Source of the DNA: Pristionchus mayeri
Lineage: Eukaryota > Nematoda > Chromadorea > Rhabditida > Neodiplogasteridae
Length of the DNA stretch: 64,000 nucleotides
Direction of reading: 5' to 3'
NCBI GenBank assembly: GCA_036245805.1
Contig: BTRK01000002.1
Location: 2,724,689-2,788,688 of the forward strand
A model generated the notes under the pieces. That model was not told where the DNA came from. It was given only the letters and a program-made list of their open reading frames with translations, and searched no databases. Each line of letters begins with the position of its first letter. Position 1 is the first letter of the stretch. Both the position numbers and the translations under genes were made by a program. Shown piece after piece: positions 11,327 through 22,400 of the stretch.

Positions 11327-14300
11327 TTACTGCCTATTTCTCGCTGCGATCTCCGCGTCCATCAGATCGTCCGTGATTTCCGAGATCTCGCCGTCGAAGG
11401 GACCGCCAGAGTAGTCCGTCTCAACACGAAGGGCTAAAGGAATAAAAGACTACCAGAATAGCATCGGAACTGCACAACCACAATATACCTGCCGTTTTTT
11501 GTTATTGTATTGAGTTGATTATGCTAATGTTGAAACGGTTTTCCATGAGATGTACGTACTGAGACAAACACTTACTCTTGTAGAGGTTGCTCTTGACTGC
11601 AACAGTGTATCCGCCACACATTGGACCACTGGCTATAAAAAATTATTATGTTCATTAACTCATATGCGTAAAGATTATGTTGTGGTTGGTATCTATTCAG
11701 GCTGCCACATTTGGTTCACAAAAATCATTAAGAACCTGACTTTACCTGACTGCCGCCAATACCACGTTCGGTCGTAACTGCCGGCGGTTTCAAACCACGG
11801 GCCCTGATTGTCTTCGGTGTACTGAAATTTGGAAGCAGGTGTTTGATCAAGTAGTTGGTTTTAGATTACAAAAAACAACAAAAAAAACAAAAAAAAGTAT
11901 CTAAAACATAATGCTGATGCCTGGTCTCAGAACTGAATTATGGTTTGTCAAGAAGTGAGCGGATTTCTCTAATTGGAGGATCTTATCTCCTTTCGGGAAA
12001 ATTTCCGGTGCGCTAAATAAACAAGCAGGCCATCAACATTTCAGAAAGGACGAAACAAATTGCCCAATTATTGAAATAAAAATTAATATACTTCTTATTC
12101 GAACATACTCTGAACGTCGAATTCTTGCCGGTGCACTCGGGTCCGTCTTCAATCAGGCTCGGCTTTCGAGGATTCGAAGGGCGCATGCGCGCGGCGTGAT
12201 TGTATATGCAGGCATGCTGCTCGAGAAGGGACTGCCATTAGCTAAATATGGGTGTGTATCAAGTACGGGTACGGCTTACGGCCCTACGGACCTTCACCCG
12301 CTGAATATCGTCAAATCGATTTCTTGATTTTGTAACACTAGTTTTGAATAAGGACCATTTCGCCATGTATCCTTTGTTATTTCAAATTCTAAAGGAGCAT
12401 TAAGTCACAAACGAATACAGTTACTAATAAAGCTTGAAAATGCAACGGCTTTTCCAAGCTATCGATACAGTGGTGAGGCATGGCATGTCGTCAAGAACAT
12501 AGTGCTTACGAAATAAATTATACTTACCCCAATTGCATATTTCTGAGGGATGGCCCCTCATCGATGTGCTCATGGCGATCAGCACGGGCGCCTTTGGCAG
12601 GATTCTGAAAATGACTAATACATACAGTCACGCGCATAAGTGAGTGGGCAGTTTTTAAATTTGTTGCGACTTTTTGCCCAGGAAAGTCATCATTTTGGTA
12701 CTAGGGTGTTATGTACCAAATTCATAGGAGATTATTATCATGGTACTATGGTATGACGTTATCGCATAGTTATTGCGTAGTGATGACGCAATCAATCTGC
12801 ACTTTTTCAAAACGGCATTATTCTTACATAGATTTTTTTCCTGTTCGCCATACTTTCTATGATTGGAGATATGATCGAGGCCTACACAGAATAAATTTTT
12901 GAAGATGCTGCTCTATCGCACATTTGCTGCAGCAAAGCTGCAAAAACAGGATCTGAAATTCGGAGCTAGGCTTCTAGAGTAGCTAGAGACCCGTTCAAAG
13001 CATCAAAATGATCGCCATCATGAGTTTACATGATCCTGAAAACATGAAAAAATCACTTTTTTGCATGACCATTTTTTGGACATCCATAACTTTACGGAAA
13101 AGTTGAGTAAAAACATGATTTTTATCTGGTAATGTTCAAAATGTATTGAAAAACTGATTTCCAACTTTTTAGAGCGATTGGATATCTTTCCTGCCTGCGG
13201 CGTGCGTTTATCGGAGGTATACCAGGGCCAGGAAACACCATGTTTACCACTATGGGCGAGAGAGTACAGACGACGAGAGTGCGTAAACAGGGTGTTTTCC
13301 GACCCTAGTATGCCTCCGATAAGAGATCGCCGCGGGCAGGAAAGAAATCCAATCGCTCTAAAAAGTTCAAAATCAGTTCTTCAATACATTTTGAACATTA
13401 CCAGATAAAAAACAGATTTTTACCTAACTTTCCACAAAGTTATGAATGTCCAAAAAATGGTCATGCAAAAAATTGATTTTTTCATGCCCTGAGGGTAAAT
13501 TATGAGATATCGTATTCATGTTTGGCGATCATTTTGATGCTTTGAACGGGTCTCTAGCTACTCTAGAAGCCGAGTTCCGAATTTCAGATCCTGTTTTTGC
13601 AGCTTTGCTGCAGCAAATGTGCGACCATGCAGCACGTTCAAAAATTTATTCTGGGTAGGCCTCGATCATATCTCCAATCATAGAAAGTATGGCGAACAGG
13701 AAAAAATCTATGTAAGAATAATGCCGTTTTGAAAAAGTGCCGATTGATTGCGTCATCACTACGCAATAACTATGCGATGATGTCATACCATAGTACCATG
13801 ATAATAATCTCCGATGAATTCGGTACATAACACCCTAGTACCAACATGATGACTTTCCTGGGCAAAAAATTGCAACAAATTCAAAAACTGCCCACTCACT
13901 TATGCGCGCGACTGTATAAAAAAATTCGATTGTGGCCATTGTTCATACCATCGGCTAGCAAGTGAGAATGGAAAACTAAGAGGGAACTGCCTCAAATCCC
14001 ACTTTCTCTAAGTGTCCTTATTTTGTACAACCACAAACGATTCGGATCTATATTTAGAATTGTCGAACCTCAATAACATCAATGAGCGTATCTCCTGCGT
14101 AGACGAGGTATTTGATGCCCACCGATTCGGCACTGCAATCATTGTCGAAATTTCGAGAAAACAAATCCAAAATAGCCAATAAATTTACGCATGAAATTCG
14201 TGGCGGTAGTTGTCTTTTCCATCGTGCTTGTAGGTGAAAGAGAAGCACTTGTCCCTGAAATATGATTCATCATCGATTCTTCTCGTAATAGACAAAGGAA

Positions 14301-14760
14301 TAGGTAAATCCCGCATTCGAAACGGGTTCGCCAATAAATTTTGGCGGATTAGCTTTTGCCAGAGCCATTTTTCTGAATCTAGAAAAGACGGTCAATTCGG
14401 TTAACATGTTATGGATACTCATGTAATCGAATCATACCTGAGACCGAGTTCCTATCTGTGGTGTCAGAGGGGTAGCCGTCCATGAAACATCCACTCACGC
14501 TTCTATCCAAGTCCTCCAACTGCCACTTAGGGACAGTGTCCATGCTGCATGCGAACACAGAGGTGACTGACTAAAGTAGTGTCATTTTTCATAATCTGTA
14601 TTTTTATCTGACTAAGTTTATTTAATTTTGGTTAATATTTCCTAAGCCTTACTCGGCTTTGTTCTGCTTGTTACAAAGGTTTTTTTGGCACATATGCAAA
14701 ATTTATAATGAAAATTATACAGAAGAAAATACTAACCAGAGCAAGTAGGACGAGAATCAT
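11327..14760 (-). pseudogene. Secreted Cys-containing protein 'X', copy A, with a frameshift and a stop
   Basis: Nine exons on the minus strand: 14760-14737, 14570-14438, 14254-14189, 14132-14069, 12604-12528, 12241-12109, 11821-11746, 11632-11576 and 11433-11327. With the lesions ignored they encode about 249 residues: signal peptide MILVLLALSVTSVFA, then FMDGYPSD, DKCFSFTYKHDGKD, ESVGIKYLVYAGDTLIDVIE, LLEQHACIYNHAARMRPSN, GPECTGKNSTF, QGPWFETAGSYDRTWYWRQS, GPMCGGYTVAVKSNLYK and an acidic tail. I do not recognise the family; it looks like a nematode secreted protein. Compared with copy B, exon 2 lacks 13 nt near its donor, shifting the frame. The first complete codon of exon 6 is TAA (12240-12238), where B has GAA. 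The intron between exons 4 and 5 hosts a 1.29-kb foldback element. Two independent lesions argue for a pseudogene. Confidence 0.75.
12625..13914. mobile_element. 1.29-kb near-perfect palindrome, Tc1/mariner-type MITE with TA target site
   Basis: The ends read CAGTCACGCGCATAAGTGAG and, inverted, the same with one change, each next to TA (12623-12624 and 13915-13916). The arms run almost to the centre, leaving a loop of only about 60 bp near 13230-13290. No transposase is encoded. It sits in an intron of gene X copy A. The matching intron of copy B (about 27741-27775) lacks it, so it inserted after the duplication or was lost cleanly from B. Confidence 0.88.
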
Positions 14761-15392
14761 CTCGAGAATGAGAAGGTGAATCGGCACTACTTTTCTCCCA
14801 TTTTATACGCACAAAAAGTCATTGAGGAATGCATCTCCTGAGTCATCACGCATCTTCTGTCTCCAACGCGCATTATTCACTGCCTTCTTACAGATACATT
14901 TTCGGGGAAAATGAATTTATTCAATCAACGGCCACATTAAAATATTGATTTTGAAGTTTCTTGCTTCACGATCGTATAGTAGTGGTGGCGTTCGGACGCT
15001 TTACCGCTCTGTCAAGCGGGTAAGAGACTATACACAAGGAGGAGGGCGCAGGGCGACTTGGCAGCACTGAGCAATGGACTAACTCTCCTCATATCACACA
15101 CTCTCTCGCATGTTAGAGAAAACGAGAGAGCATGCGAATGCGAGAGAATCAGACGATTACTCACAACAACTATTGTATGGCTTCCTTATGTTCTCGCTCT
15201 GCCCTCTCCCGTCCTCTCAGAGCGAGAGAAGCTATCGATTTGTTAAGAGAGGCACAAGGAGGGAGACTAGACCTCATTATACCTGCATAGGAGGTCTTCG
15301 CACTCAATTTCACTTTGCGGTTTCTATTTCGTTCAAATTTGCGTATATTTGTGCAAAATTTCACTTCAGAATCCGAATTTTGGCCAGTAGAA
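14761..15392. promoter_or_regulatory. Shared divergent upstream region of gene X and the KIX gene, copy A
   Basis: No gene is seen. This interval separates two divergently transcribed genes and is conserved in copy B (28705-29395), so it likely holds both promoters. It includes a CTCTCTCG-type imperfect hairpin at about 15090-15165, upstream of the KIX start. Confidence 0.45.
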
Positions 15393-16339
15393 ATGGATAC
15401 CGAGCCGGACTTCCCAGAATCCGCATATCGCAAGCAGTTCATTGACCGATTGTGAGTCATGCCAAATGAATTCGAACCTTTTACTACAATTTTAAAACGG
15501 TTAAAGTTAAATTTAAGGGAGCGCGATCTATCAAACTTCTACCCGAAGGCTGGAATTCTCAAGAAGGAACCTAGTGAGGTATGAACAAGGAAAAATCTAG
15601 TAAAACTTATGTCGCTCTTCATATTCACAACCGCGTTCACAATCTCATTTTTTTGAGTAATCGTCTGACCCTCTCCAGTTTGCACGCTCTCTCGCCGGTC
15701 AGAGAGACGAGAGAGCATGCAAACTGAAGAGAGTCAGACGATTGTTCCATTTTAAACTTATTTGTGTATCACCTTACGTTATTGTTGCAGGTCGAGCAGT
15801 ACGTATACGATAAATGCCTGCTCAAGGAGGACTACGTACGGATAATGGAGGGGGTGAGCTAATACAAATTAAAAATTGTGGATAGACATCGTGGAATGTG
15901 TAATCACTTTAAGCCCCTTTCTCAGGGTTTTTTCTGCTATAAATTTCCCTGATTTTCCAGTTCAACAATACCGTGAAATGGTTAAATAACTTTTATAGAT
16001 ATTCGACATCATACGAGCGGGAAAGAACGAGTGCACGCCTCATCACTCCCCTCAGGTAGGGACGTCTTCGTCTTAAATCATCTATAATCATGACTGATTC
16101 TGCAAAACTCACTCGTATGTCTGATAGTTAAGAGAGACAGAATGAAGATTTTTTCTTACGACTTTTTTTCCCTACGAAGCAATCACTCCCCTCAGGACAG
16201 CTGGGTAGAAGAAGCGGAGGAGATTGCTGGGGATGAGGAGGTGAGAGAAGACGAAGATCTGGAGGAAGGAGATGAAGAAGATGAGGAAGGAAAGGAAGAG
16301 GAAGAAGCGGAGGATGGACAAAATCGAGAAATGCCGTGA
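15393..16339 (+). CDS. Small MED15-KIX-like protein with acidic tail, copy A
   Basis: Five exons (15393-15451, 15518-15578, 15791-15853, 15999-16055, 16196-16339) encode 127 residues. Residues 8-60 (ESAYRKQFIDRLERDLSNF ... VEQYVYDKCLLKEDYVRIME ... FDIIRAGKN) align with the KIX domain of Mediator subunit 15, where the human protein has AFRQKLVSQIEDAM and MESHVFLKAKTRDEYLSL. KIX is a three-helix activator-binding domain. Here it is followed only by a short Glu/Asp-rich tail instead of the long glutamine-rich body of MED15, so this is a stand-alone KIX protein. It may compete for activators or be an MDT-15-derived paralogue (inference). Exon 4 ends in ATCACTCCCCTCAG and the same 14 bases precede exon 5. 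Copy B has no intron at this point. Confidence 0.75.
15663..15745. repeat. CTCTCTCG-type hairpin in KIX intron 2, copy A
   Basis: Imperfect palindrome gtctgaccctctccagtttg ... caaactgaagagagtcagac with inner stem gctctctcg/cgagagagc. The same element lies at 29669-29743 in copy B, so it predates the duplication. Related hairpins are at about 35365-35470, 42430-42490, 55284-55363, 57995-58104 and 62290-62401. Confidence 0.75.
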
Positions 16340-16930
16340 ATAAATTTTTCTAAAACATTTCATTTATTTTTACAGTTCTGCACGTTCATGTGTTATCACT
16401 TATTGACTTCATAATCAATCTGTTTATATATTGTTTATTATTGCAAAATCAGATGCCAATTAGCTAAAACATATTTCATGTTCTAATCGTAGCGATATTT
16501 GACATCTTTCATTACTATGCCTGCATTGTATTTTATGAACTCATTTAGCAAATTCGGTAAATGTTACACAATTTTACAATATAATATTTTGTCAACCGTA
16601 TTTTCTCATCTCATTTCTTATCGATATAGTAAAATCAGACTGCAAATTGTTGTTCAGATTCGAGCGAGCTACACGCAACTCGTATCTACCGCCCATTTAC
16701 TTACCCCATCCCTTTCCGTTTCCCATCTGTTCCCCTCGTTTGCAAGCTCTATGGCTTCAGTACAACTCTAAAAGGAATGTGTAATCAATACAATGGAGGA
16801 GGTGTGACTCTCTCTGGGCATAGACGCGTAGAGCATGCTTTACGACGAGAGTTCTCGACCAGCTCCTGGCAATTCAATGTATCATTTATAGTTAATTTTA
16901 GTCGGAACATATATTATAATTTGGAGCGAT
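16340..16930. other. Convergent intergenic region between the KIX and Ly6-like genes, copy A
   Basis: No gene is seen. It holds both 3' flanks. Around 16578-16590 (acaatataatattttgtc) it is the uninterrupted counterpart of the site where copy B carries a 779-bp foldback element. Confidence 0.6.
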
Positions 16931-17661
16931 TCATCCAGCCCTGTTAACGAAGTGGCATTCGCCCTGCGTCTCCTTATAGTATGTGATGCCCGTATCCTGA
17001 AAATAATTATTTTAGAAATACTAAATTTAAAATATATTTTTAAATATTTGTTACATTGCATTGCCATCAATGGACACGACAAGCCGGCATTAAAGGCCCT
17101 AGAAGCCAACTTCACTATTGAAACAGCCGGGTTTTAGCAACGTTTTAAGGATGAGCAGAAGTCTTACCTGTAGCACCTCTCCCCTACCGAGGAACCAGGG
17201 GCAATCCTGTTTCTTCGTGCATCTGAATGTAGCTCCCGTTAATCCGCCTCTGAAACAGTTAAAAAACAATTATAAAAGTAAAACTCGTATGCCAGACTGA
17301 ACACTGCAAGGTCTATGAAAAAAACTAAAGTGAACGTAAAAAGAAGCTTCCACATCAAGTTATCATTATGAAAAAAACAACGCTTGGAGAGATGAAGAAA
17401 GTAAAAACTCGGCCGCATACCCCTCAACGGAGCAGCATCCTTCATCGTAAGGACATTTGTTCAGCCTGGGAATTAGGCTCTGTGGTCCGCCAATCACAAA
17501 CAGACCTTAATTAGTAAATAATTTAATAATTATTAATTAGTGTTAATAATGTTGAAGAATTCGATTAAAACAACAAAATAATTATAAAATTCCCCACCAG
17601 TGTAGCAGTGAAGCGCTGCAGAAGAGGAGGCAAGTGCGAGAAGTATTATTAAGAATCGCAT
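16931..17661 (-). CDS. Ly6/three-finger-like small secreted protein, copy A
   Basis: Four exons (17661-17598, 17505-17421, 17249-17168, 16996-16931) encode 98 residues. A signal peptide (MRFLIILLALASSSAA) is followed by a mature chain starting LHCYTGG, typical of Ly6/uPAR-type proteins. It continues NKCPYDEGCCSVEG, TFRCTKKQDCPWFLG and GECHFVNRAG. Paralogue B has eight cysteines. This copy has Tyr instead of Cys in GITYYKE, leaving one partner unpaired. All splice phases fit. Function unknown; family members are secreted or GPI-anchored, and no GPI signal is visible here. Ly6-like is my reading of the CY-G start and Cys spacing; other small Cys-rich folds remain possible. Confidence 0.75.
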
Positions 17662-18049
17662 GGCGAATGGTGTTGCAACAATTTTCGATGTTTATATGAA
17701 GAATTTAGCATAACATATTCACACGCGCTTCACTTTTTGCACGATATAAATTGTATGAGAAGCTGCGAAAACTTGCTTAAATATATGCTCCTGTAAACTG
17801 CATTCCGTTTAATGTGATTGCGAAGAATTTATTGGATCAAGTTCGATAACTTCGATATATCGAGTGTTCGAAAAATTCGGAATACACCCTTTATAATCAT
17901 CTGGTTACTTAGTCAATCCCTCAATGTAGAGAATAAACACGTCAACGTATATTTTGTATTTTACATTTTGGTCTGGTATTTGTTTTCTATTTGAGAGTTA
18001 TTTTACCGTATACGACGTGGCATGTCCAGGTTAGAATTTTTCTCCCTCT

Positions 18050-18094
18050 CTACAAAACGGCTGCAAGAGCGAGAAGAATAAGGAGAAATCGCAT
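18050..18094 (-). pseudogene. Orphan signal-peptide exon next to the Ly6-like gene, copy A
   Basis: Reads MRFLLILLALAAVL then TAG, closely resembling the Ly6-like signal peptide MRFLIILLALASSSA located 430 bp away. No downstream exons are found. Compared with copy B (32708), a one-base deletion in the Ala-Ala-Val segment creates the stop. Probably the remnant of a third, tandem Ly6-like gene. Confidence 0.5.
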
Positions 18095-18260
18095 GGCGAT
18101 TTTTTTGCTTCAGTTTTCACCGATTTTATGGAGAATTGTCCACAGTCTGTACGCATGCGCACCATTTTCTGTACAGTGTAAATAGCATTTCTAAAATGTG
18201 AATCTTCATTTAATGAAGATTCGAATGTTCACCAAATTTCATTGCAATTATTGTATAACT

Positions 18261-19420
18261 GGGGGGCGGACAAAACCGCAACGGACAAAACCGCAACGGA
18301 TCGCCGTTCGCTGGAGGTTTGATCAAGCAACTTGGGAGTTGTTGCATTGTTATTAGTATGGCCTCTACTACATCACCCTGATTTTATCATCTAACTAGAC
18401 GATCTTGAGTTTCACTCCATATCTATGTATAGGGAGGGGGTCATGGTCTCAAATTAAGAATTTGAGTGGAAAATCATGGTTAGATAAATATAAAATGCCG
18501 TAACCAATCGATACTCGAGTTAAAGGGTTGTAGTAGTTACTGGGTTACAGTAATATAAATTGGTTACGGCATTTGGTATTTATCTAACCGTAATTTTCCA
18601 CTCAAATTCTTAATTTGAGACCATGACCCCCTATACATAGATATGGAGTGAAACTCAAGATCGTCTAGTTAGATGATCAAATCAGGGTGATGTAGTAGAG
18701 GCTATACTAATAACAATGCAACAACTCCCAAGTTTCTTGATTGTGGGGAGAGGTGTAAAACCGTTCATTTCTCACGCTTTTGTCTGAAAATACGGTTGCG
18801 GCATTGCGATGAAACCTCGAAAGGGAGGGTTGCAACGCACTACTACCACTAACACCGGTACGATTTCCGCGCGCGAACTCCGCTCATCTCTCCTTCTCCA
18901 GCCTTCTCGCTAAACCTGCATGATTAGAGCGCGCGGAGGAGAAGAGTAAGGTAGCACGAGATCTTAAAACTTTTAGCGATATTTGCGGTTTCGCAAAGAC
19001 TCTTGTTTTGAGGTTGCGGCACCAGGTAAAAATGGAGAAAGGGAGCGGTAGCGACTCGCAAACGCTGAGCGATCCCTAGCCCTAATAATACGTGAAAATG
19101 CAGCAGTTCTGAGAATATGATACTCTTTCGATCCACTATATCTCGCTCAAAAAGTGCCACATACCCTTACGACCTTTCACTGCCAGTTAACAAACAAATT
19201 CAAACACTATAAATACTATCGTTTCGCAAGGCAATGACTCATGTGTTTGCGCCTGATAAGCGAAAGCCATCACTCGTCCAACACTCTTTTCTCAAAATCA
19301 ATCCTCCAAACAATTTCGTCATTTGATTTTGTTCCACTTTACAGTGTATTTCATTTCTCGTACAATTAATTGCGTTTCCATTGGTAGTTAACCTTACGTG
19401 TATTGATCAGATTGGAGATG
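18261..19420. other. Intergenic region upstream of the kinase gene, with a foldback element
   Basis: A 420-bp inverted repeat lies at 18322-18741 (see separate entry). A direct repeat cggacaaaaccgcaac occurs twice at about 18267-18299. No gene is seen from 18742 to 19420 apart from purine/pyrimidine-rich sequence. The kinase gene's true 5' end may lie in its last 200 bp. Confidence 0.5.
18322..18741. mobile_element. 420-bp foldback element
   Basis: Arms of about 190 bp (ATCAAGCAACTTGGGAGTTG ... CAACTCCCAAGTTTCTTGAT) flank a centre carrying cgtaaccaatcgatactcga and gttacagtaat. A fragment with the motif catagatatggagt-aaactc recurs at 37012-37035 inside another element, so it belongs to a dispersed family. 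No target-site duplication is clear. Confidence 0.75.
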
Positions 19421-22400
19421 GCAATATTATCCCTAATAGAACAGAAGGAATTTCCGGAGGATACACGAGTGTACCAAACAGAAGACGGTCAGATTTTCAG
19501 AAATACAATGAACACGGAAAGCGTTGTCAGATTTTTGTTTAAGGAAAATAACGAATGATTCGAGATTATTGTGATATGCCTGCTGTTTTAACAACGACAT
19601 TAATACAAATTTCAGGCACGATTTTCTATTCGAAATTCACGTGGCCGTATCGTTTGTGTGTGAACTTTGAGTTAGTGAGTTTTTCTGTACAGAAATATGC
19701 AACATTATTGAAGAGGCAAGGAATTTGACGTTCCCAGTGAGGCAAATTACGTAATTGGCGTGCACAGAAGTGAACTATACTATCTTTGGGATGCAAAGGT
19801 AAAGTAGTCGAGGCGCAAATCGACGAACTAAAATATTTTGTAGATTTACAAGGTCTGATTCACACCACCAGATCTCATCAAAGATACTTTCGTGCGAAAC
19901 ATGTTAACGGTACGCGCATTCATTCAACAAACAAGTACGAATTGCCTATAAGGGAGAAGTGTTTTTCGAAGGAGGATTCGGCAGACGGGTAATGAATGGA
20001 GTGGAGTATTACTATTGAATTGGTGACAATCCCGACACGGATGCAGTACGCGCTCATGCATCGGCGAGTGAGCTGCAAGGACTGGAGTTCAAATGAATTC
20101 ACAGGTTCATTATTTATTCTTGGAAAAAAATCTTGTTTTGTAACGGTAACACAGTATAACAGTATTTACAATACTTTGTTACATTTTATAAATTTTTGCT
20201 TGATAATTATGCATTTCTTGGAGTGTGTGGAATTGCATACCATATTTATTTATTTATTAAATTTTTTTATTAGAGATATATCGATTTTTTGAACGAACTT
20301 CTCGTTCAACGAACTCAATATGTTTCATTTACAGGAACAAATTGATATATTCATCTGAAACTAAGCATGTTATACCAACCATTCGTAAAGTGGGCAAAAA
20401 CGTGGTTGTTGTTGAAGTGAGTTTTTTCGCGTCTTTAGATGAAAAAAATACTTTTTAGATGATGATCTTTAAAGTGTATGCTCAAAGCTCGCTTCCATAC
20501 GCGTATCTTTACTCCGGCAGGAACCTATGTCCAATAGACACTGAAACATTGGAAATCCTGCCATTCACATCTTTAGAGTATAATCGGATGCCACTTATTG
20601 CTGCTAACGATTCGATTTCAGTTGCATCGAACAATGCATAATAACTGGTATACACTACGTACGTGATAAATCAATCTCCCTATCGCTAAATATCACCGAC
20701 CATAACAATGCCAAATACTCTCAACATAATTATATTGGTACAGTGAATTTCCCAGAGGAATACGTAAGTACTGTCACATATTTTTCTGAACTTGTCAGAA
20801 ATTTCGAGTATGATTGATACTCAAGTTTGCGGCGGTGAGTGAGATATGAACACATTTATAAAGATTAGAAATTACAGAGACAATATATTATTTTCACGAC
20901 TTGTCCATGAAAAGGCTGTTTGTTCAGTGGAAGTGGGTGTTTTCGCAATTATAATACTGAATAAAAAAATATTTATCTAAAGTAATATTTGTAATTAAAT
21001 ATGAATATGTGCATCAGGGGACGTGAAATAGATGTAGGAGTGCCTGGAGACCTCTTCGATTTTGACAATGAGAACTGTCATATTGGAGTATTTGGCAACG
21101 CGATATATTTTGCAACACGTGATGCTAAGGTATTTGTTTGTAACTTTAGATATTTTACGGAAAGTAATTTAAGATATAGTGCAATATCCACTGTGCGAAG
21201 GCCACGTTAAAAATTGTCGACCTAATCAAAAACTATATGTCGCGTTCCGATAGTGCGGTCACTATACTTAGGAAACCAATTGCCTGACAATTTCCATCTG
21301 AACGTGATCCTGCCAAATTCCTGATTAGAACAGTACAATGTTTGGTGGGAAACTTTTCGAAAACATTTTTAAGCATGTTTCAGAAACGAAATATCGTGAA
21401 AATGCGAAGTTGCTTGTGCATACCGTTACGCTAAATTGTTAACGCTTGCCAAGTTGACGTCACGCATTTGTATTTATCATAATGCAAATGCACCGCGGCA
21501 CGGTGGCACGCTCATCAATCACACCGTTTAATCTATTCAGATATACAAAGTCACTTTCTCATCTACAATTGGCATGACTGTTTCCTATCGGCATCTATTA
21601 TCGGTAAAAGTATTTTGTTTACAATAAAACGTAGCTCATTTAAGGATGAAATGCTCCATCCCGGAGGTTTGTGCGAGAGAGATATAAATGGTGAAAAATA
21701 CCTGTATCGGATGTGTGATAATTCCGAAACTAATGTAATCGTCATTGATCTTCCAGATCAGGATTTGTTTAAGATCACCTTTGCGGGTATCTATAGGTCA
21801 GCATACGTTAATGATTCCTAAAAACCGGGCCTGATATTCTCCTGCATTTTAAAATTAACACTCATAAAACTTTTGTTCACCATCACCGAAAAATAAATTA
21901 CATAAATACAATTTCCTCGAATCCCTCACTCACAACTTACGCCTAACTTGTAACATAAACTAAAACAAAATGAAATCGATAGCATAACACAATTACTGCA
22001 TGAAACCACGAAATATATTCCAGAGAAAAGATAGTTGTCGCGGCGACTGCATTGGAAACAAGCAAAATACGCCAGTCGAGGCCATTAGTAAGCAACATTG
22101 GAAGAAACGGAATTATCGTACTGGTATGGTTAGTCACAAATTTGATTGAAACAACATGTGCACAGCTACCGTATTATTGCTACCGCACGTCAATGTATCT
22201 GCATGATTCTATGCCTTTCTTCTGGTTCACTGTACAGAATATTGTATTTCAAGTTGATCCAGTTGAAATGAAAATTATGATGTCTTTACAACTGACGTAA
22301 GATGATAGGAATGAAAGAAAAAATATGTTCAGTGGAAATCTGCTAATTCACTCAATAGGAGGAATCCATAATGGAGAGATGACTTTGCTTGTAACGAGAA

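Larger units (their letters stand above)
11480..18260. repeat. Segmental duplication, copy A
   Basis: This block and 26760-32852 match in the same orientation and gene order: secreted gene X (minus), KIX-like gene (plus), Ly6-like gene (minus) and an orphan signal-peptide exon. Coding and many intronic stretches are very similar. The copies differ by transposon insertions (12625-13914 only in A, 30473-31251 only in B), a KIX intron only in A, and small indels. The right edge of A is near 18260, where similarity stops after ccaaatttcattgcaatta. Confidence 0.93.

Noticed and set aside
14320..14390. An extra exon of gene X copy A (frame KMALAKANPPKFIGE)
   Set aside because: It follows a tcag and is open, but copy B, whose exon 2 phase joins directly to the next exon, shows it is intronic. 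No donor gives the right phase.
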